Assembly (NCBI GenBank): GCA_015654925.1
Contig: JAATFX010000060.1
Span: 1-64,000 of the forward strand
Origin: Enterobacterales bacterium
GTDB lineage: Bacteria; Pseudomonadota; Gammaproteobacteria; Enterobacterales; Enterobacteriaceae
Direction: 5' to 3'
DNA length: 64,000 nucleotides
Part shown: positions 63,439 to 64,000 of the stretch, piece by piece
How positions within the stretch are numbered: the first letter of the stretch is position 1
Layout of the letters: each line of letters opens with the position of its first letter
The notes under the pieces: model-generated
What the model was told of the DNA's origin: nothing
The model's input: the letters and a program-made list of their open reading frames with translations, nothing else
Databases searched by the model: none
Program-made: the position numbers and the translations under genes

Positions 63439-64000
63439 ATGGATGACAGCTCTAAAACCGCCCGGGCGGCGCGTCCCACCATCCGCGATGTGGCACGTTT
63501 GGCCAAGGTATCCATCGGCACCGTCAGCGCGGTGATCAATAATAGCGATCGGCCGGTGGCGGCGGATACCCGCGATCACGTCCTGCGCTGTATAGCCGAG
63601 CTGAATTTTGAACCCAATAACGCCGCCAGGAGCCTCAAGCACCAGCGTATTTCATCCATCGGGTTTATCGTGCCGGATTTAGGCAACGCGTTTTTCGTGG
63701 ATGTCGCCCAGGGCATACAAAGCGTGCTGGATCATGTCGATTGCCTGCTGGTGCTGTGCATGACCTGGTCGGACACGCAGCGGGAAGAGTATTACGCCCA
63801 GGTGCTGCGCACCCAGCGTTTAAACGGCGTGATTTATCTATCCGGCACCGGGCTGCCCAGTCCGTCGCTGATAAGCCTTGCCACCAAGGGATCGGTGGTG
63901 TTTGTGGATGAATGCCTGCCGGGCATCGATGTGCCGTTTGTCAGCTCGCAAAATCTGATCGGCGCACGTAGCCTGGCGCAGTATGTCTTGGGCCAGGGCC
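63439..64000 (+). CDS. LacI-family transcriptional regulator (partial, cut by window edge)
   Basis: The first 187 residues are visible. Residues 13-60 are the HTH and hinge (PTIRDVARLAKVSIGTVSAVINNSDRPVAADT; PNNAARSLK), then the sugar-binding-like domain starts with SIGFIVPDLGNAFFVDVAQGI. No stop occurs before base 64000. It lies 23 bp after the permease gene and probably belongs to the same operon. It is the likely reader of the twin operators at 59914 and 60001. The ribosome site is weak, which suits a low-level repressor. Confidence 0.9.
   Translation, partial: MDDSSKTARAARPTIRDVARLAKVSIGTVSAVINNSDRPVAADTRDHVLRCIAELNFEPNNAARSLKHQRISSIGFIVPDLGNAFFVDVAQGIQSVLDHVDCLLVLCMTWSDTQREEYYAQVLRTQRLNGVIYLSGTGLPSPSLISLATKGSVVFVDECLPGIDVPFVSSQNLIGARSLAQYVLGQG

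Overview
The window looks like chromosomal DNA of a GC-rich member of Enterobacterales. Many genes are close to Escherichia coli proteins (YgaC, SpeG, EmrE, YedA, Cho, NikR, YciE, YciF, EpmB, FucO, TreA). Gene spacing, Shine-Dalgarno signals, CRP sites and a LexA box are also enteric. Systems uncommon in E. coli (UrtABCDE, an ECF nickel transporter, several catabolic ABC/MFS operons) fit a plant-, soil- or insect-associated lineage of the Sodalis/Brenneria type. That assignment is inference. I saw no rRNA, tRNA, CRISPR array, phage or intact insertion sequence.

Layout. 0-6.7 kb: housekeeping and orphan genes (ygaC-like, shikimate-dehydrogenase-like, glycogen debranching enzyme, an unknown protein, two acetyltransferases, an SMR pump). 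6.9-12.5 kb: a GntR-controlled locus with a dehalogenase-type hydrolase on one side of twin palindromic operators, and regulator, anion symporter, HpaI-type aldolase and FGGY kinase on the other. 12.6-18.3 kb: a chemoreceptor, a C39-like cysteine peptidase, a DHA2 exporter, and yedA with an AsnC-type regulator. 18.3-19.5 kb: a 27-residue protein gene flanked by two perfect CRP sites, and SOS-regulated cho. 19.5-28.6 kb: one long minus-strand block pairing an ECF nickel transporter and NikR with a urea ABC transporter. The pairing suggests supply of both cofactor metal and substrate to a urease encoded elsewhere.

28.6-34.2 kb: yciE and yciF, epmB, a frameshifted fatty-acid-desaturase remnant, a DUF421 membrane pair and an orphan PTS EIIB, with several AT-rich gaps. 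34.2-43.4 kb: an iron-type ABC transporter, a PRISE-like reductase, a small HTH regulator, a RpiB/LacAB-type isomerase with a LacI repressor, and fucO. 43.9-52.4 kb: periplasmic trehalase, a complete tripartite efflux set, and a GAF-PAS-GGDEF-EAL protein. 52.4-57.9 kb: a protein with a transposase-type HTH, then an amino-sugar operon (sodium symporter, NagB-like, NagA-like, ROK regulator).

57.9-64.0 kb: a nitrilase and an amidotransferase-like protein face a divergent operon of binding protein, M24 peptidase-like enzyme, ABC ATPase, permease and a LacI regulator cut by the window edge. Two identical 16-bp LacI-type operators lie between the divergent genes, one inside the promoter. This is the best candidate for an undescribed catabolic system; it looks built for uptake and hydrolysis of a nitrogenous compound. 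The GntR/aldolase/kinase locus and the NagB-variant operon come next.
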